A DNA stretch of 64,000 bases from an uncultured Desulfatitalea sp. (GCA_937868765.1 CALMNL010000011.1:1-64000); one strand, 5' to 3'; shown: positions 7,919-17,395, counted from the first letter of the stretch. Numbers and translations: made by a program. Notes: a model not told the origin generated them from the sequence alone.

Positions 7919-8431
7919 ATGCGAGTGAAGCGAAAGATGGGGCCGGTCGGGGAGTTTATTTTTGCCATCGTTTTTCTGGTGGCCGGTTGCGGGGTCATTT
8001 ATTTGATGGGATCGGATTTCACGCTGGTCTGCCATCGCGACCGCAATGCCTGCACCATCGAAGAAACCAATCCCTTCAAAGACAAGGAAGTCATCACCAC
8101 GCTGCAGCTGAGCGACATCCAGAAGGCCGAGGTGGCGGAATGGCGAGATTCCAAGGGCAAGTCCTCCTACCGGCCGGTGCTGCTGGTCGATGGGACGCGG
8201 GTGCCGCTTTCGGACGTCTACAACGGCAGCTACAGCGCCTGCAGCAAAACGGCGAACAAAATCAACGCCTATCTGCAATCGAAGGAGGCCGATTTCTCGT
8301 TCACCCAATCGGGGAAGGCGCCCGCCATCATCGGCATTATCTTTGCGGCCGTGGGCGCCTTGCTGATACTGCGGTTCCTGTGGAAAGTGCTGAAGCTGAT
8401 GCTCAGGCTGATCGTGGTCGTCGCCAAATAG
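7919..8431 (+). CDS. Hypothetical membrane protein with two transmembrane segments
   Basis: About 170 residues. The first membrane helix lies near 10-30 (GEFIFAIVFLVAGCGVIYLMG), then comes a roughly 95-residue soluble domain with two cysteines (VCHRDRNACTI) and a second long helix near 135-168. An AAGGAG at 7904-7909 directly abuts the ATG at 7910, which leaves no spacer, so the next in-frame ATG at 7919 is the better start. The soluble part looks like a small beta-rich domain (LLVDGTRVPLSDVYNGSYS). It converges with the large gene on the other strand. No family recognised. Confidence 0.7.
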   Translation: MRVKRKMGPVGEFIFAIVFLVAGCGVIYLMGSDFTLVCHRDRNACTIEETNPFKDKEVITTLQLSDIQKAEVAEWRDSKGKSSYRPVLLVDGTRVPLSDVYNGSYSACSKTANKINAYLQSKEADFSFTQSGKAPAIIGIIFAAVGALLILRFLWKVLKLMLRLIVVVAK

Positions 8432-8458
8432 GGTAACGTCGTCACGGACTCCCGGCTT

Positions 8459-11400
8459 TTAAACGTACTTCTTCATGGCTTCGAGATATTCGCCGTAGCG
8501 CGACAGGTAGAAGGCCAGCCCCCGGGCGAAGTCGTGCCCCAGTATGCCGTCGATGAACATCTGGCTGATGTCGCGCTGGCGCAGCAGCGTGAGCTGGGAG
8601 GTCACCAGCAGGTGGCGCTCCTCTTCGTTGATGTTGCGCAGCAACTGGTCCAGGGCGCTGCGCGCCCGGGGTTGATACATCCAGAAATAGAGCAGGTCCA
8701 GGGAATGGATGGTGATGATCTTCTCCAGGTCGCGCGCCTCGTGGTGGGCCTTTTTGCGGAAGCGTTCGGCGTTCTGGATCAGGTCATAGGAATCGGTCTC
8801 GGGGAAGAGCAGTTCGAGCTGGGCGTAGATCGAAAGCAGTTCGGAGAGCTTCTGGCGGTAATCCCGGAAGCGGGTGCGGATGTTGTTATAACGGTCGGAG
8901 GTGCCTTCGATGATGCCGGCCATCGAATCCGAGGCGGCTTTGGAGATGATGGCCGCCCATTTCTGAAGCACATCGGTGACGGCCTGGACGCCGGCCGCCG
9001 AGAGCAGCTGCCCCACCACCAGATTGAGCGCGATGGCGACGGGGATGGACAGGGCGCTGCGGAAGAAGTTGGCGAAGACCACTTCCTTGGGCAGGCCGCG
9101 CAGGGCATTGTGCGATGAGAGATAAAGGCCGTTGACGACCGCCATGATGGTGTAGAGCAACACCGGCGCGGTGGCGGTGGTGATGCCCAGGCCGCGTTCG
9201 AGCAACACCGTCTTGGTCAGGTAGTCGAGCAGGGGCACCGAGAAGCCCGTGAAGAGCAGCGAATCGGCGATGCGGTCCCAGCTGACGTAGGCGTTCCAGC
9301 GCAGCATGGGCGAGCGCCGCAGCCCGCCGCCGCCCAAAACCGATTGCAGGATGTTGCGCACGCCGGTGATGCCGAACCAGATGAACGCCCCCAGGTAGGC
9401 CAGCAGCCACCACTGCTTGGTCAGGTAAAAAGTGAGAAAGGCCGGCACGAATCCGATGAACACTTTGAGCAGGTTGCGCAGATGGGAGTTGATGTAGCGA
9501 GAGGAGATCTTTCTGCGCCGGCTGTTCTCCGGCGGTATCAGGGTGAGGCCGTTATGGGTGGTTTTACGCACCCCCCCCAGGGTCACCACGTTGCCCGTTT
9601 CGGTCATGCGGGTTTCCCGACCCTCCACATGCCAGTCTATTTTCCGGGTGGTGCCGAGCCACCAGGGCCACCCTGTGCGCGGAATGCTGCCCCACCGCTG
9701 GGGCTTGTAGCTGTGGGCCCCTGTGGGGATATAGGTGTGGCGGCGATAGACGGTGATATGGATCGGCAGGCGGTCGCGGCCGATGCCCATGTCTTCTGCA
9801 ATTTGCCGGCGCGCCCGGTTGGGCAGGGTTTCGATGACCGCCACGCCCATGCCATGGGCCCGGGGGGTGCGGCCGGTGGAGTCGCTGCCGATGCGGGCCT
9901 TGAGCGGCTTGACCTGGTACATGGTCTGCAACGAGCCGATGTCATGTAAAATGGCCTTGAGTTTGGCCAGGCGCTCGGCCTCGATCGGGGGTTTGCGTTC
10001 TTCCTCCTGCTGGAAGATTTCCAGGATCAACCGTTTGAGCTTGATGGGGTTGTGGCCGTTGATGGTCTGCTGCAGCCGGCTGATGGCCGGGATGTGCGCC
10101 ATGTGGCTGTTGGCCCAATCCTTCAGGTTGAACAGCTCCAGCCGGCTGATCATGCCGTTGCAGTCGTAAAGCAGCTCGAGCACATCGGCGACCTTGAGAT
10201 GGGACAGGTTCAGGGTGACGCGGTAGCCCGACTGCAGGGCGGCCAGGCGGCCGAGCAGGTCGGCGGGCGCCAGCTTGAGCAGTTCGGGCACCTCGGGGCC
10301 ATCGCCGGGCACCGAATGATCGGGGATATCGCGATTGTTTTCCGGTTTCAGATAGTCGGCCACCACCGCTTCCAGGTTCAACGGGTCCATGCGTTGGAAC
10401 CAGGCTTCGATCCGTTTGGCCTCGGCGGCGTCGGCCGCGGCATGGGCTTGCCGGAGTTGTTCGGCCCTGACGGTCAGGGCCGCGCGCATTTTCTCTTCGA
10501 TGAACTTCTCCAGATGGAGCACCGATTTCTGGCCGATGCCCACGAAGGCGATGAACTCCCGGGCCTCGATGGGCGCCATGTCGATGCCGTAGTTGGCATT
10601 GAGCTCGGCCAGGTGGCGGCGGTTGAAGGCCTCCAGCAGCGTCATCACATGGGCCTGCTGGTATTGGGAGGCGCGGCGGCCCTCGCTCATCAGGGCCGCC
10701 ACCGCCGGCTCTTCCAGGAAGCACAGAAAGGCCTGGGTGTCGGGAAATCCCCGGGGCACCCAGATCAGGTTGATGTACTTGCCGCGGAAGGGGGTATAGA
10801 ACTCGATGCCGATGCGGATGTCGATCTCCATGATGCGGGCCGCTTCGGCCAGTTCGGCGGCGAAGCGCGGTTCGATATAGTTGTAATGCACCACGCGCAG
10901 CCGCCGGATGCCCTTGATCCAGGCGTCCATGATCAAGTGGGTCGAAGATTTGCGTCCCTTGGTGTTGATGTCGTGGACATGATCGTCGAAGGAGATCTGG
11001 TTCCACTCCTCGGGCATTTCCAGCAGGTGGTAGTTGCGCAGCTGCTTGCGCACCCGGCGGGGTTTGCCCGCGGCGGTGATGCGGAAATCGTGGACCAGCT
11101 GCAATTGGCGCAGCGGGTCGTCGCCGGCCCGCACGGCCTCTTTCATGATCTGCATCAAGACCCGGGCCGTGTTTTTGGGCATGGGGCCCTCGGCGGTGTC
11201 CAGCACTTCGGCGCGCAGCGAGCGCAGGGCATCCAGGCGGTCGTCCATGCCGCCGATTTCCAGGGAGGTGAGCAGGTGGACCATGGCATAGGCGATGCGC
11301 AGGCTGCGCGATTCGGCCATCTCCTTGATGCCGTGGGGGTGGAAATGGCGGTAGTAGCGTTTGCGGGTGTATTCGAGATCCCGGGCGCCGGCGCCGGCGG

Positions 11401-11539
11401 CATTGATGATGCGGATCAATTCATGGTCGCGACGATCGAAGAGATAGCGCGGAATCTTCAGGGCGGCATTGGCGGCCTTGAGCGATGGCGGCTTCGGGCT
11501 GATCTTCAAGGCTTTCAGATAGTCGTTGCTGCTGGTCAT
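8459..11539 (-). CDS. Very large hypothetical protein: soluble PHP-like N-terminal part plus C-terminal membrane domain
   Basis: A 1026-residue protein that I cannot place in a named family. Residues 1-670 are soluble; they contain an HxH motif in FDDHVHD (185-190), GIEF at 244-247, and GSDSTGRTPRAHGMG at 551-565, a set reminiscent of metal-binding PHP phosphoesterases. Residues about 690-850 hold four to five membrane helices around a glycine-rich loop (SVLGGGGLRRSP). The last 170 residues are helical and soluble. ATG 11539 is preferred; a TTG at 11590 would add 17 residues, and neither start has a strong ribosome binding site. Codon use fits the neighbours and no frame break is seen. It is transcribed alone, convergent with the gene at 7919. 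The PHP comparison is an inference from motifs only. Confidence 0.8.
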   Translation of the reverse strand: MTSSNDYLKALKISPKPPSLKAANAALKIPRYLFDRRDHELIRIINAAGAGARDLEYTRKRYYRHFHPHGIKEMAESRSLRIAYAMVHLLTSLEIGGMDDRLDALRSLRAEVLDTAEGPMPKNTARVLMQIMKEAVRAGDDPLRQLQLVHDFRITAAGKPRRVRKQLRNYHLLEMPEEWNQISFDDHVHDINTKGRKSSTHLIMDAWIKGIRRLRVVHYNYIEPRFAAELAEAARIMEIDIRIGIEFYTPFRGKYINLIWVPRGFPDTQAFLCFLEEPAVAALMSEGRRASQYQQAHVMTLLEAFNRRHLAELNANYGIDMAPIEAREFIAFVGIGQKSVLHLEKFIEEKMRAALTVRAEQLRQAHAAADAAEAKRIEAWFQRMDPLNLEAVVADYLKPENNRDIPDHSVPGDGPEVPELLKLAPADLLGRLAALQSGYRVTLNLSHLKVADVLELLYDCNGMISRLELFNLKDWANSHMAHIPAISRLQQTINGHNPIKLKRLILEIFQQEEERKPPIEAERLAKLKAILHDIGSLQTMYQVKPLKARIGSDSTGRTPRAHGMGVAVIETLPNRARRQIAEDMGIGRDRLPIHITVYRRHTYIPTGAHSYKPQRWGSIPRTGWPWWLGTTRKIDWHVEGRETRMTETGNVVTLGGVRKTTHNGLTLIPPENSRRRKISSRYINSHLRNLLKVFIGFVPAFLTFYLTKQWWLLAYLGAFIWFGITGVRNILQSVLGGGGLRRSPMLRWNAYVSWDRIADSLLFTGFSVPLLDYLTKTVLLERGLGITTATAPVLLYTIMAVVNGLYLSSHNALRGLPKEVVFANFFRSALSIPVAIALNLVVGQLLSAAGVQAVTDVLQKWAAIISKAASDSMAGIIEGTSDRYNNIRTRFRDYRQKLSELLSIYAQLELLFPETDSYDLIQNAERFRKKAHHEARDLEKIITIHSLDLLYFWMYQPRARSALDQLLRNINEEERHLLVTSQLTLLRQRDISQMFIDGILGHDFARGLAFYLSRYGEYLEAMKKYV

Positions 11540-11768
11540 CACGGCTCTGTTGTCGTAAGGTGCGTCCGTCGGGTCTGCCTTGACGGCCAAGTTATCGAAA
11601 TTGAGCCAATATTATTAAAAGCAGCCCGGAAAAGCAATCGCGATTGATCTTGCCCCCTTTTTCGGGTACATCTCGCCGGACTGCCGGCTCTTGCGGGCAG
11701 TCGACCGGGGCCGTCATCCCGGTCTTGCGCAGGAAACACAGCCGAAGGCCAGCCGCCAGGAAATTATC

Positions 11769-12071
11769 ATGAGACGATTCAAATTGTGGCACGCCGTGGC
11801 GATCCTGATCGCCGCCCTGATCCTCAACGGTTGCGCCTACGTGCACACCAAAACCCCTTTCGATACCAACCTCGACACCACCGACCTGGGCACCAAGGTG
11901 GGGACGGCCGAGGCCCGCAGCGTTTTGTGGCTGGTGGCCTGGGGCGATGCCAGCTACGAAGCGGCCGCGCGCAACGGCGGCATCAAGGTGCTCAAGCATG
12001 CCGACCAGGAGGATCTGGTGGTGTTGTTCGGCTTGTATGTCCGCTGGCGCGTGATCGTCTATGGAGATTGA
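11769..12071 (+). CDS. TRL-like family lipoprotein
   Basis: A 100-residue small lipoprotein. The signal peptide ends in the lipobox LNGC (Cys near residue 21), and the mature part has the TRL-family pattern LGTKVGTAEARSVLWLVAWG followed by DASYEAAARNGGIKVLKHAD and a C-terminal VLFG...VYGD beta hairpin. AGGAA stands seven bases before ATG 11769. Function of the family is unknown. A second member follows immediately, so the two form a small operon. Confidence 0.8.
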   Translation: MRRFKLWHAVAILIAALILNGCAYVHTKTPFDTNLDTTDLGTKVGTAEARSVLWLVAWGDASYEAAARNGGIKVLKHADQEDLVVLFGLYVRWRVIVYGD

Positions 12072-12075
12072 GGCC

Positions 12076-12423
12076 ATGGGGCCGAATCGCGGAAAGCGCC
12101 TGGGGGCAGCGCTGCTGCTGGCCTGCCTGCTCTGCGGCTGCGGCGTGCCGCGGCCGCGGGGTATTATCTATACCAATTTGAAGTTGCCGCTGACCCGGGA
12201 TCTGCATGGTGCCCCCAATCCGGAAGACAAGCCCACCAGCGGACGAACCCTGGAGATCAAGGAGCCGATTTCAGGGTTGGGCCTTTACGTGGAGGTCGAC
12301 TCCAATGCCATCGGCGACATCGCCCGCCAGCACGGGATGCAGACCCTGTACTGGGCCGACCACCAGTATTTCAGCATCCTGGGGGTCTGGACCACGGACA
12401 GGACCATTCTTTTTGGCGAGTGA
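12076..12423 (+). CDS. Second TRL-like lipoprotein
   Basis: A 115-residue paralog-type lipoprotein. It has a lipobox LCGC near residue 22, then a longer N-terminal linker (GIIYTNLKLPLTRDL) and a C-terminal core with the NAIGDIARQHGMQTLYWADH and ILFGE pattern of TRL-like proteins. GGAG at 12063-12066, inside the end of the upstream gene, is spaced correctly for ATG 12076; the in-frame ATG at 12061 overlapping that gene is less likely. It starts four bases after the first lipoprotein's stop, so translation is probably coupled. Confidence 0.78.
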   Translation: MGPNRGKRLGAALLLACLLCGCGVPRPRGIIYTNLKLPLTRDLHGAPNPEDKPTSGRTLEIKEPISGLGLYVEVDSNAIGDIARQHGMQTLYWADHQYFSILGVWTTDRTILFGE

Positions 12424-12468
12424 AAAGCTGCCGTTCATGGCCGGTTCCGCTGCGCCCCGCCAAAACGC

Positions 12469-12496
12469 AAGGGCTTCCCGAGGCGGGGGCCCTTTC
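12469..12496 (+). terminator. Likely intrinsic terminator after the TRL lipoprotein pair
   Basis: Hairpin with outer stem AAGGGC/GCCCTT (12469-12474 with 12489-12494) and inner stem CCCG/CGGG, followed by a pyrimidine-rich TTCCTCTT tract. It lies 45 bases after the lipoprotein stop and before the rRNA methyltransferase gene. Confidence 0.5.
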
Positions 12497-12619
12497 CTCT
12501 TGATCGCCTGCCAGAGGCTGGTTGACTTTACGGGCCGATCCACTACTATCGGCCTTTGCCAGGACGGCCGGCGCATGATGGCATGCGGGCAGCGGCCGTA
12601 CTGAAACGAGGACCGGCCC

Positions 12620-13765
12620 ATGCGCCCATTGGAATATCTGCAAACCCAGCGCTATTTCGCCCAGATCGCCGAAGGTTTCCAGGCGGCCGCCTCCCAGGAG
12701 TTGACGGCGCTCGGGGCCACGGCCGTCGAACCGGGATTCCGGGGGCTGCACTTTACCGCCGATCGAGCCGCCCTTTACCGCATCAATTACCAGGCCCGTC
12801 TGCTCACGCGGGTGCTGGCGCCGTTGGCCGTATTCCGCTGCCGGCACCGGGAAGACCTTTACCAGGCGGCGCGCCGAATCGACTGGCCGGCGCTTTTCTC
12901 CGTGGACCGGACCTTTGCCGTCTTCGCCAATGTGAACGCCAACCCCGGGCTGACCCACTCCAAGTTCGCGGCATTGTGTCTCAAGGATGCCGTGGCCGAC
13001 GCCTTCCGGGAGCGCCACGGCCGGCGGCCGGACGTGGATCGGGACGATGCGGATATCTGGCTCAACCTGTATATCGAAAAAGAACAGGCCACCATCAGCC
13101 TGGACACCTCGGGCGGCTCGCTGCATCGCCGGGGGTATCGGCGCGAGACGGTGGCGGCCCCCATGCAGGAGACCCTGGCGGCGGCCATGGTGGCGGCCTC
13201 GGGCTGGCGGGGCGAAAAGCCGCTGTACGATCCCATGTGCGGCGGCGGTACGCTGCTGTGCGAAGCCTTGATGCACCTCGCCGCCATTCCGGCCGGCTAC
13301 CTGCGGTCCCGGTTCGGCTTTCAGTCCATGCCCGATTTCGACGGCGGCCTGTGGCGGCAGATCAAAAGCAGTGCCGATGCGCAGATCCGACCGATCGCGC
13401 CCGGCGCCATTGCCGGCAGCGACATCGACCCGGCGGCCGTGAAAGCCGCGGCTATCAACTGCGTCACCCTGCCCGGGGGGCGGCAGATCCATCTGACCCG
13501 GTCCGATCTGTTCGCCTTGCCGGCGCTGGAAAACCGGGTGATCCTGTGCAACCCGCCCTATGGCATCCGCCTTACGGATGGCAACCTGGGCGCGTTCTAC
13601 AAAGAGTTGGGCAATTTTCTCAAGCGCCGCTGCAAAGGGTCGGAGGCCTACCTCTACTTCGGCAACCGGGAGATGTTGAAACAGATCGGGCTGCGGCCGG
13701 CCTGGAAGCGGCCGATGCGCAATGCGGGGCTGGATGGGCGGTTGGCCAAGTTTGAGTTGTATTGA
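12620..13765 (+). CDS. THUMP-domain class I RNA methyltransferase (RlmL-like)
   Basis: A 381-residue SAM-dependent guanine-N2 methyltransferase of the RlmL/YpsC type, acting on 23S rRNA. A THUMP RNA-binding region covers about residues 50-165 (HREDLYQAARRIDWPALFSV and DDADIWLNLYIEKEQATISL). The Rossmann catalytic domain has the SAM motif LYDPMCGGGTLLCEA near 200, IAGSDIDPAAVKAA near 265 and the target-base motif NPPYG near 312. It has only the RlmL half; the fused RlmK half found in E. coli is absent, which is the usual form outside gammaproteobacteria. A weak GAGG site precedes ATG 12620. Confidence 0.9.
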   Translation: MRPLEYLQTQRYFAQIAEGFQAAASQELTALGATAVEPGFRGLHFTADRAALYRINYQARLLTRVLAPLAVFRCRHREDLYQAARRIDWPALFSVDRTFAVFANVNANPGLTHSKFAALCLKDAVADAFRERHGRRPDVDRDDADIWLNLYIEKEQATISLDTSGGSLHRRGYRRETVAAPMQETLAAAMVAASGWRGEKPLYDPMCGGGTLLCEALMHLAAIPAGYLRSRFGFQSMPDFDGGLWRQIKSSADAQIRPIAPGAIAGSDIDPAAVKAAAINCVTLPGGRQIHLTRSDLFALPALENRVILCNPPYGIRLTDGNLGAFYKELGNFLKRRCKGSEAYLYFGNREMLKQIGLRPAWKRPMRNAGLDGRLAKFELY

Positions 13766-13828
13766 AGATCTTCCGGATGGGCTCAGCGGCCGAAGGGGGA
13801 AGGTCGGGGGGAACGTGATGAGGGGACT

Positions 13829-15598
13829 ATGGCGTTGATCGGCATGCGCGAGGTGCGCTGGGGTTTCGGCGGTCCGGCGCTGCTGGACGGCGTTTCGTTT
13901 CAGATCGAACGGGGCGAACGGGTGTGCCTGGTCGGCCGCAACGGGGTGGGCAAGTCGAGCCTGCTGCGGCTGCTCACCCGACAGATCGTGCCCGACGCCG
14001 GTGAGGTGTGGTGCCAGCAGGGCGTCAAGGTGGCCTCCCTGGAACAGGAGGTGCCGGCCGGCTGCCGGGGCACGATCTTCGAGGTGGTGGCCCAGGCCCT
14101 GGGGGGCGCCGGGGACCCCCAGGCGGTGGAGAGCATGCTCGCCCGCACCGGCCTCGCGCCGCAACAGCCGTTCGCCGAGCTTTCCGCGGGCATGAAGCGG
14201 CGCACCCTCTTTGCCCGGGCGCTGGTGATGGCGCCCGATCTGCTGCTGCTGGACGAACCCACCAACCACCTGGATATCGAGGCCATCGAGTGGATGGAGC
14301 AGTTCCTCCTGCGCCAGGTCAAGACCATGCTCTTCGTGACCCATGACCGCGCTTTCCTGAAGCGTCTGGCCACGCGCATCATGGAACTGGACCGCGGCGG
14401 TCTGTACTCGTATGCCTGCGACTACGACACCTACCTTTCGCGCCGGTCGGCCGACCTGGAGACCGAGGCCCGACACCAGAAGCGTTTCGACAAGAAGCTC
14501 TCCCAGGAAGAGGCCTGGATCCGCCAGGGCATCAAGGCCCGGCGCACGCGCAACGAGGGCCGCGTGCGGGCCCTGCAGAAACTGCGGGCCGAGGCCCGGG
14601 CGCGCCGCGCCGCCGTCGGCCAGGTGCGCCTGCAACTGCAGGAGGCCGAGCGCACCGGCAAGCTGGTGATCGAGGCGCAAAATTTAACCCACCGCTTCGA
14701 CGGCCGGCCCATCGTGCAGGATTTTTCCACGACCATCCTGCGGGGGGAGAAGGTGGGCATCATCGGCCCCAACGGCGCGGGCAAGACCACGCTGATCCAT
14801 CTGCTGCTCGGGAAAATCCAGCCGGATGAAGGCAGCGTGCGCCACGGCACCCATGTGCAGGTGGCCTATTACGACCAGCTGCGGGCCCAACTGGACGAAG
14901 CGAAGACCGTGGCGCAGAACATCGCGCCGGACAACGACTACATCCTCTTCAACGGCCAGAAGCGGCATGTGATCAGCCATCTCCAGGACTTCCTCTTTTC
15001 GCCCGAGCGCTGCCGCACGCCGGTGCAGGTGCTTTCGGGGGGCGAGCGCAACCGTCTGATGCTGGCCAAGCTCTTCACCCAGCCGGCCAATGTGCTCGTG
15101 CTGGACGAACCCACCAACGACCTGGATGTCGAGACCCTGGAACTGCTCGAAGAACTGCTGCTGGATTTCGGCGGCACGCTCCTGCTGGTGAGCCACGACC
15201 GTGCCTTTTTGAACAATGTCGTCACCAGCACGCTGGTCTTCGAAGGCCGGGGCCGGGTGGTGGAGTACGCCGGCGGGTACGACGACTGGCTCTCCCAGCG
15301 CCCCAGACCGGCGCCGGCCGAGAGTGTCGAAACGAAGAAGCCCCGGCCCGCGCGGCCGCCGGCGGCCAAGCCGCAGCGACTCACCTTCAACCAGGCCCGG
15401 GAACTCAAGGAATTGCCCGCCGCCATCGAAGCTTTGGAGAAGGAGCAGGGCGCCCTGCACGCGCGCATGGCCGACCCGGAGTACTACAAGCGCGCCAAGC
15501 AGGAGATCGTGGCCGACCAGCGGCGCCTGGAAGAGATCGAAACGGCGGTCGCCGCGGCCTATGCGCGCTGGGAGCAGCTGGAGGCCATCGGGAAGTAG
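13829..15598 (+). CDS. ABC-F family ATPase (Uup-like)
   Basis: A 589-residue soluble protein with two ATP-binding cassettes and no membrane part, the pattern of ABC-F translation or ribosome-associated factors. Cassette 1 has Walker A GRNGVGKSS near 38, signature LSAGMKRR and Walker B LLLLDEPTNHLD. The linker of about 75 residues is basic and helical. Cassette 2 has GPNGAGKTT near 317, LSGGERNRL and VLVLDEPTNDLD. A C-terminal coiled coil (about 520-585, LPAAIEALEKEQGALHARMA) matches the Uup-type DNA or RNA-binding tail. Both catalytic glutamates are present. It is followed after 87 bases by the YcaO gene on the same strand. Confidence 0.92.
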   Translation: MALIGMREVRWGFGGPALLDGVSFQIERGERVCLVGRNGVGKSSLLRLLTRQIVPDAGEVWCQQGVKVASLEQEVPAGCRGTIFEVVAQALGGAGDPQAVESMLARTGLAPQQPFAELSAGMKRRTLFARALVMAPDLLLLDEPTNHLDIEAIEWMEQFLLRQVKTMLFVTHDRAFLKRLATRIMELDRGGLYSYACDYDTYLSRRSADLETEARHQKRFDKKLSQEEAWIRQGIKARRTRNEGRVRALQKLRAEARARRAAVGQVRLQLQEAERTGKLVIEAQNLTHRFDGRPIVQDFSTTILRGEKVGIIGPNGAGKTTLIHLLLGKIQPDEGSVRHGTHVQVAYYDQLRAQLDEAKTVAQNIAPDNDYILFNGQKRHVISHLQDFLFSPERCRTPVQVLSGGERNRLMLAKLFTQPANVLVLDEPTNDLDVETLELLEELLLDFGGTLLLVSHDRAFLNNVVTSTLVFEGRGRVVEYAGGYDDWLSQRPRPAPAESVETKKPRPARPPAAKPQRLTFNQARELKELPAAIEALEKEQGALHARMADPEYYKRAKQEIVADQRRLEEIETAVAAAYARWEQLEAIGK

Positions 15599-15685
15599 AG
15601 GCAAGCCGGAACGAACGCCGACCCGCCCGATGTCGACTGCCCGATGCGACAGAAGGATCGGCAGGGGAAGAAATTGGAGGATGGT

Positions 15686-17395
15686 TTGACCGAGATTCAG
15701 AACTACCGCTTGACCCGCATCAAGACCGAGGCCGCCACCGGCTATTTCGACTGCACACCGGAAACGGACTGGGATTTCGATACGGCCCTGGCCTGGAGCC
15801 GCGGCCGGCCCAACGACGAGTTCATGCGCAAGCACCTGCTGCGCCGCATGGCCGATTGGACACCCGAAGAACTTCAAGGCCGTTTGCGCCGGACCGATCC
15901 GGAAGATCTTTTCCTCAAAGCCCTGCTCTTCGAGGCCTGTCTGCTGCTGGCGCCGTTCGCCCCCCTGCGGCGCCTTTTCCCGGAAAAGGAGCGGGCGCGC
16001 CTGGCACCGGCTTCGCCGCTGATCTACATCAAAAGCCAGGCCCGTTCCGATCACCAATTGCACCGCCGCTGGGTCCGCCAGCTGCGGCCCAACCTCGAGG
16101 GCCATGCGCCGCTGCCCGACCCGCGGCAGGTGGGGCTGCCGGCACCGGTGCCCCAGGCCGCCATCGACCGGGCCATGACGGTGGCGATGCCCCTTGCGCG
16201 CCTGGCCGCCGCCTTCGGCCCCAAAGCCGAGGCCCCGGCAGTGCGCGTCGCCGACCTCGAAGCGCTCACCGATTTGGCCCTGGAAAGGCTGGCTGCCGCC
16301 GGCGCGACCCTGGGCGCGGAGATGCGCCACGAGGCGTCACTCAGTCCCATCGCCCTGCTGCGCTCCTGGCAGTTGTCCCATGAGGTGGATTGCGGCCGGC
16401 ACCACTATCGCTTCGCCGGCGAGCAGATCAGCTACGGCCGGGGCCTGGAACTGGCCGAGGCCCGGGTGGCCTGTGTCATGGAGATCGTGGAACGGGTCTC
16501 GTCCTATGCCACCATCCGGGACGGTCGGGCCCAGGGCTACCGGCAGCCCCACCAACTGACCCACGCCCGTCTTTCGGAGTTGGCGGCCGAAGGCCGCGAG
16601 GCCCTGGACCCCAACCGGCTGGGGCTGGAGGCGCCCTACCGGGACGAGCCGCTTTACTGGATCGAAGGCCGCACGGCGGATGCCGCCGGCGCCCGTCCCG
16701 TCCTGGTGCCGGCCCAGGCGATCTTTCTCTTCTGCAACCTGGACGAGGTCAAACTCTTCTCGTCCTGGGGTTCCAATGGACTGGGCGCCGGGGCCAGCCC
16801 GGCCCAGGCGCGGGCCAAGGCGCTGCTGGAGGCCATCGAACGCGACTGCGCGGCCACCGTGCCCTACGCGCCGGCCCTTTGCTTCGACGTGGAAACCCGC
16901 GACGCCCGCATCGCCCGCCTGCTCCAGAGCTACGCCGAATTGGGCATCCGGGTCGGGTTCCTGGACATCACCGGCCCCCTGGGGCTGCCCTGCTGCAAGA
17001 GCTTCGTCGTGCATCCCGACGGCCAGGTGGCCGCCGGTACCGGCGCCCATCTCGATGCCCGCCGTGCCTTGATGTCGGCCCTCACCGAAACCCCTTATCC
17101 CTATCCCCACGGCCCCATCTCCCGGCCCCTGCCGCCGGCTGCCGTGCGCGTGCCCCTGGAGGCGCTGCCCGATTACGACCGGGGCGATGCCCGGGAGAAC
17201 CTGCGCCTGCTCGAACAATTGCTGCTCGCCAACGGATTCGACCCCATTTACGTCGATCTGACCCGCGCCGACCTCGATCTGCCGGTGGTGCGCGCCCTGG
17301 TGCCGGGCATGGCGCTCTCGAGCGATCTGGATCGCTTCGCCCGGGTCCATCCGCGACTCTACGGCCATTACCTGAAGCACGCACAGTCGGTTTAA
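15686..17395 (+). CDS. YcaO-domain protein
   Basis: About 569 residues. YcaO enzymes use ATP to activate peptide backbone amides; stand-alone YcaO proteins are linked to ribosomal protein S12 modification or thioamide formation. The N-terminal ~170 residues are not YcaO. The ATP-binding core starts near ISYGRGLELAEARVACVMEI and contains the KALLEAIERDCAATVPY glutamates and an SSWGSNGLGAGASPAQARAK stretch; the C-terminus ends in PGMALSSDLDRFARVHPRLY. The start chosen is TTG 15686 because GGAGG lies five bases before it; an in-frame ATG at 15644 lacks a ribosome binding site. No TfuA, dehydrogenase or precursor peptide is adjacent, which argues against a thiazole/oxazole peptide cluster. Confidence 0.85.
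   Translation: MTEIQNYRLTRIKTEAATGYFDCTPETDWDFDTALAWSRGRPNDEFMRKHLLRRMADWTPEELQGRLRRTDPEDLFLKALLFEACLLLAPFAPLRRLFPEKERARLAPASPLIYIKSQARSDHQLHRRWVRQLRPNLEGHAPLPDPRQVGLPAPVPQAAIDRAMTVAMPLARLAAAFGPKAEAPAVRVADLEALTDLALERLAAAGATLGAEMRHEASLSPIALLRSWQLSHEVDCGRHHYRFAGEQISYGRGLELAEARVACVMEIVERVSSYATIRDGRAQGYRQPHQLTHARLSELAAEGREALDPNRLGLEAPYRDEPLYWIEGRTADAAGARPVLVPAQAIFLFCNLDEVKLFSSWGSNGLGAGASPAQARAKALLEAIERDCAATVPYAPALCFDVETRDARIARLLQSYAELGIRVGFLDITGPLGLPCCKSFVVHPDGQVAAGTGAHLDARRALMSALTETPYPYPHGPISRPLPPAAVRVPLEALPDYDRGDARENLRLLEQLLLANGFDPIYVDLTRADLDLPVVRALVPGMALSSDLDRFARVHPRLYGHYLKHAQSV

Noticed and set aside
15644-17395. YcaO as part of a thiazole/oxazole peptide cluster
   Set aside because: No precursor peptide, dehydrogenase, TfuA or export gene lies nearby; the flanking genes are housekeeping type.
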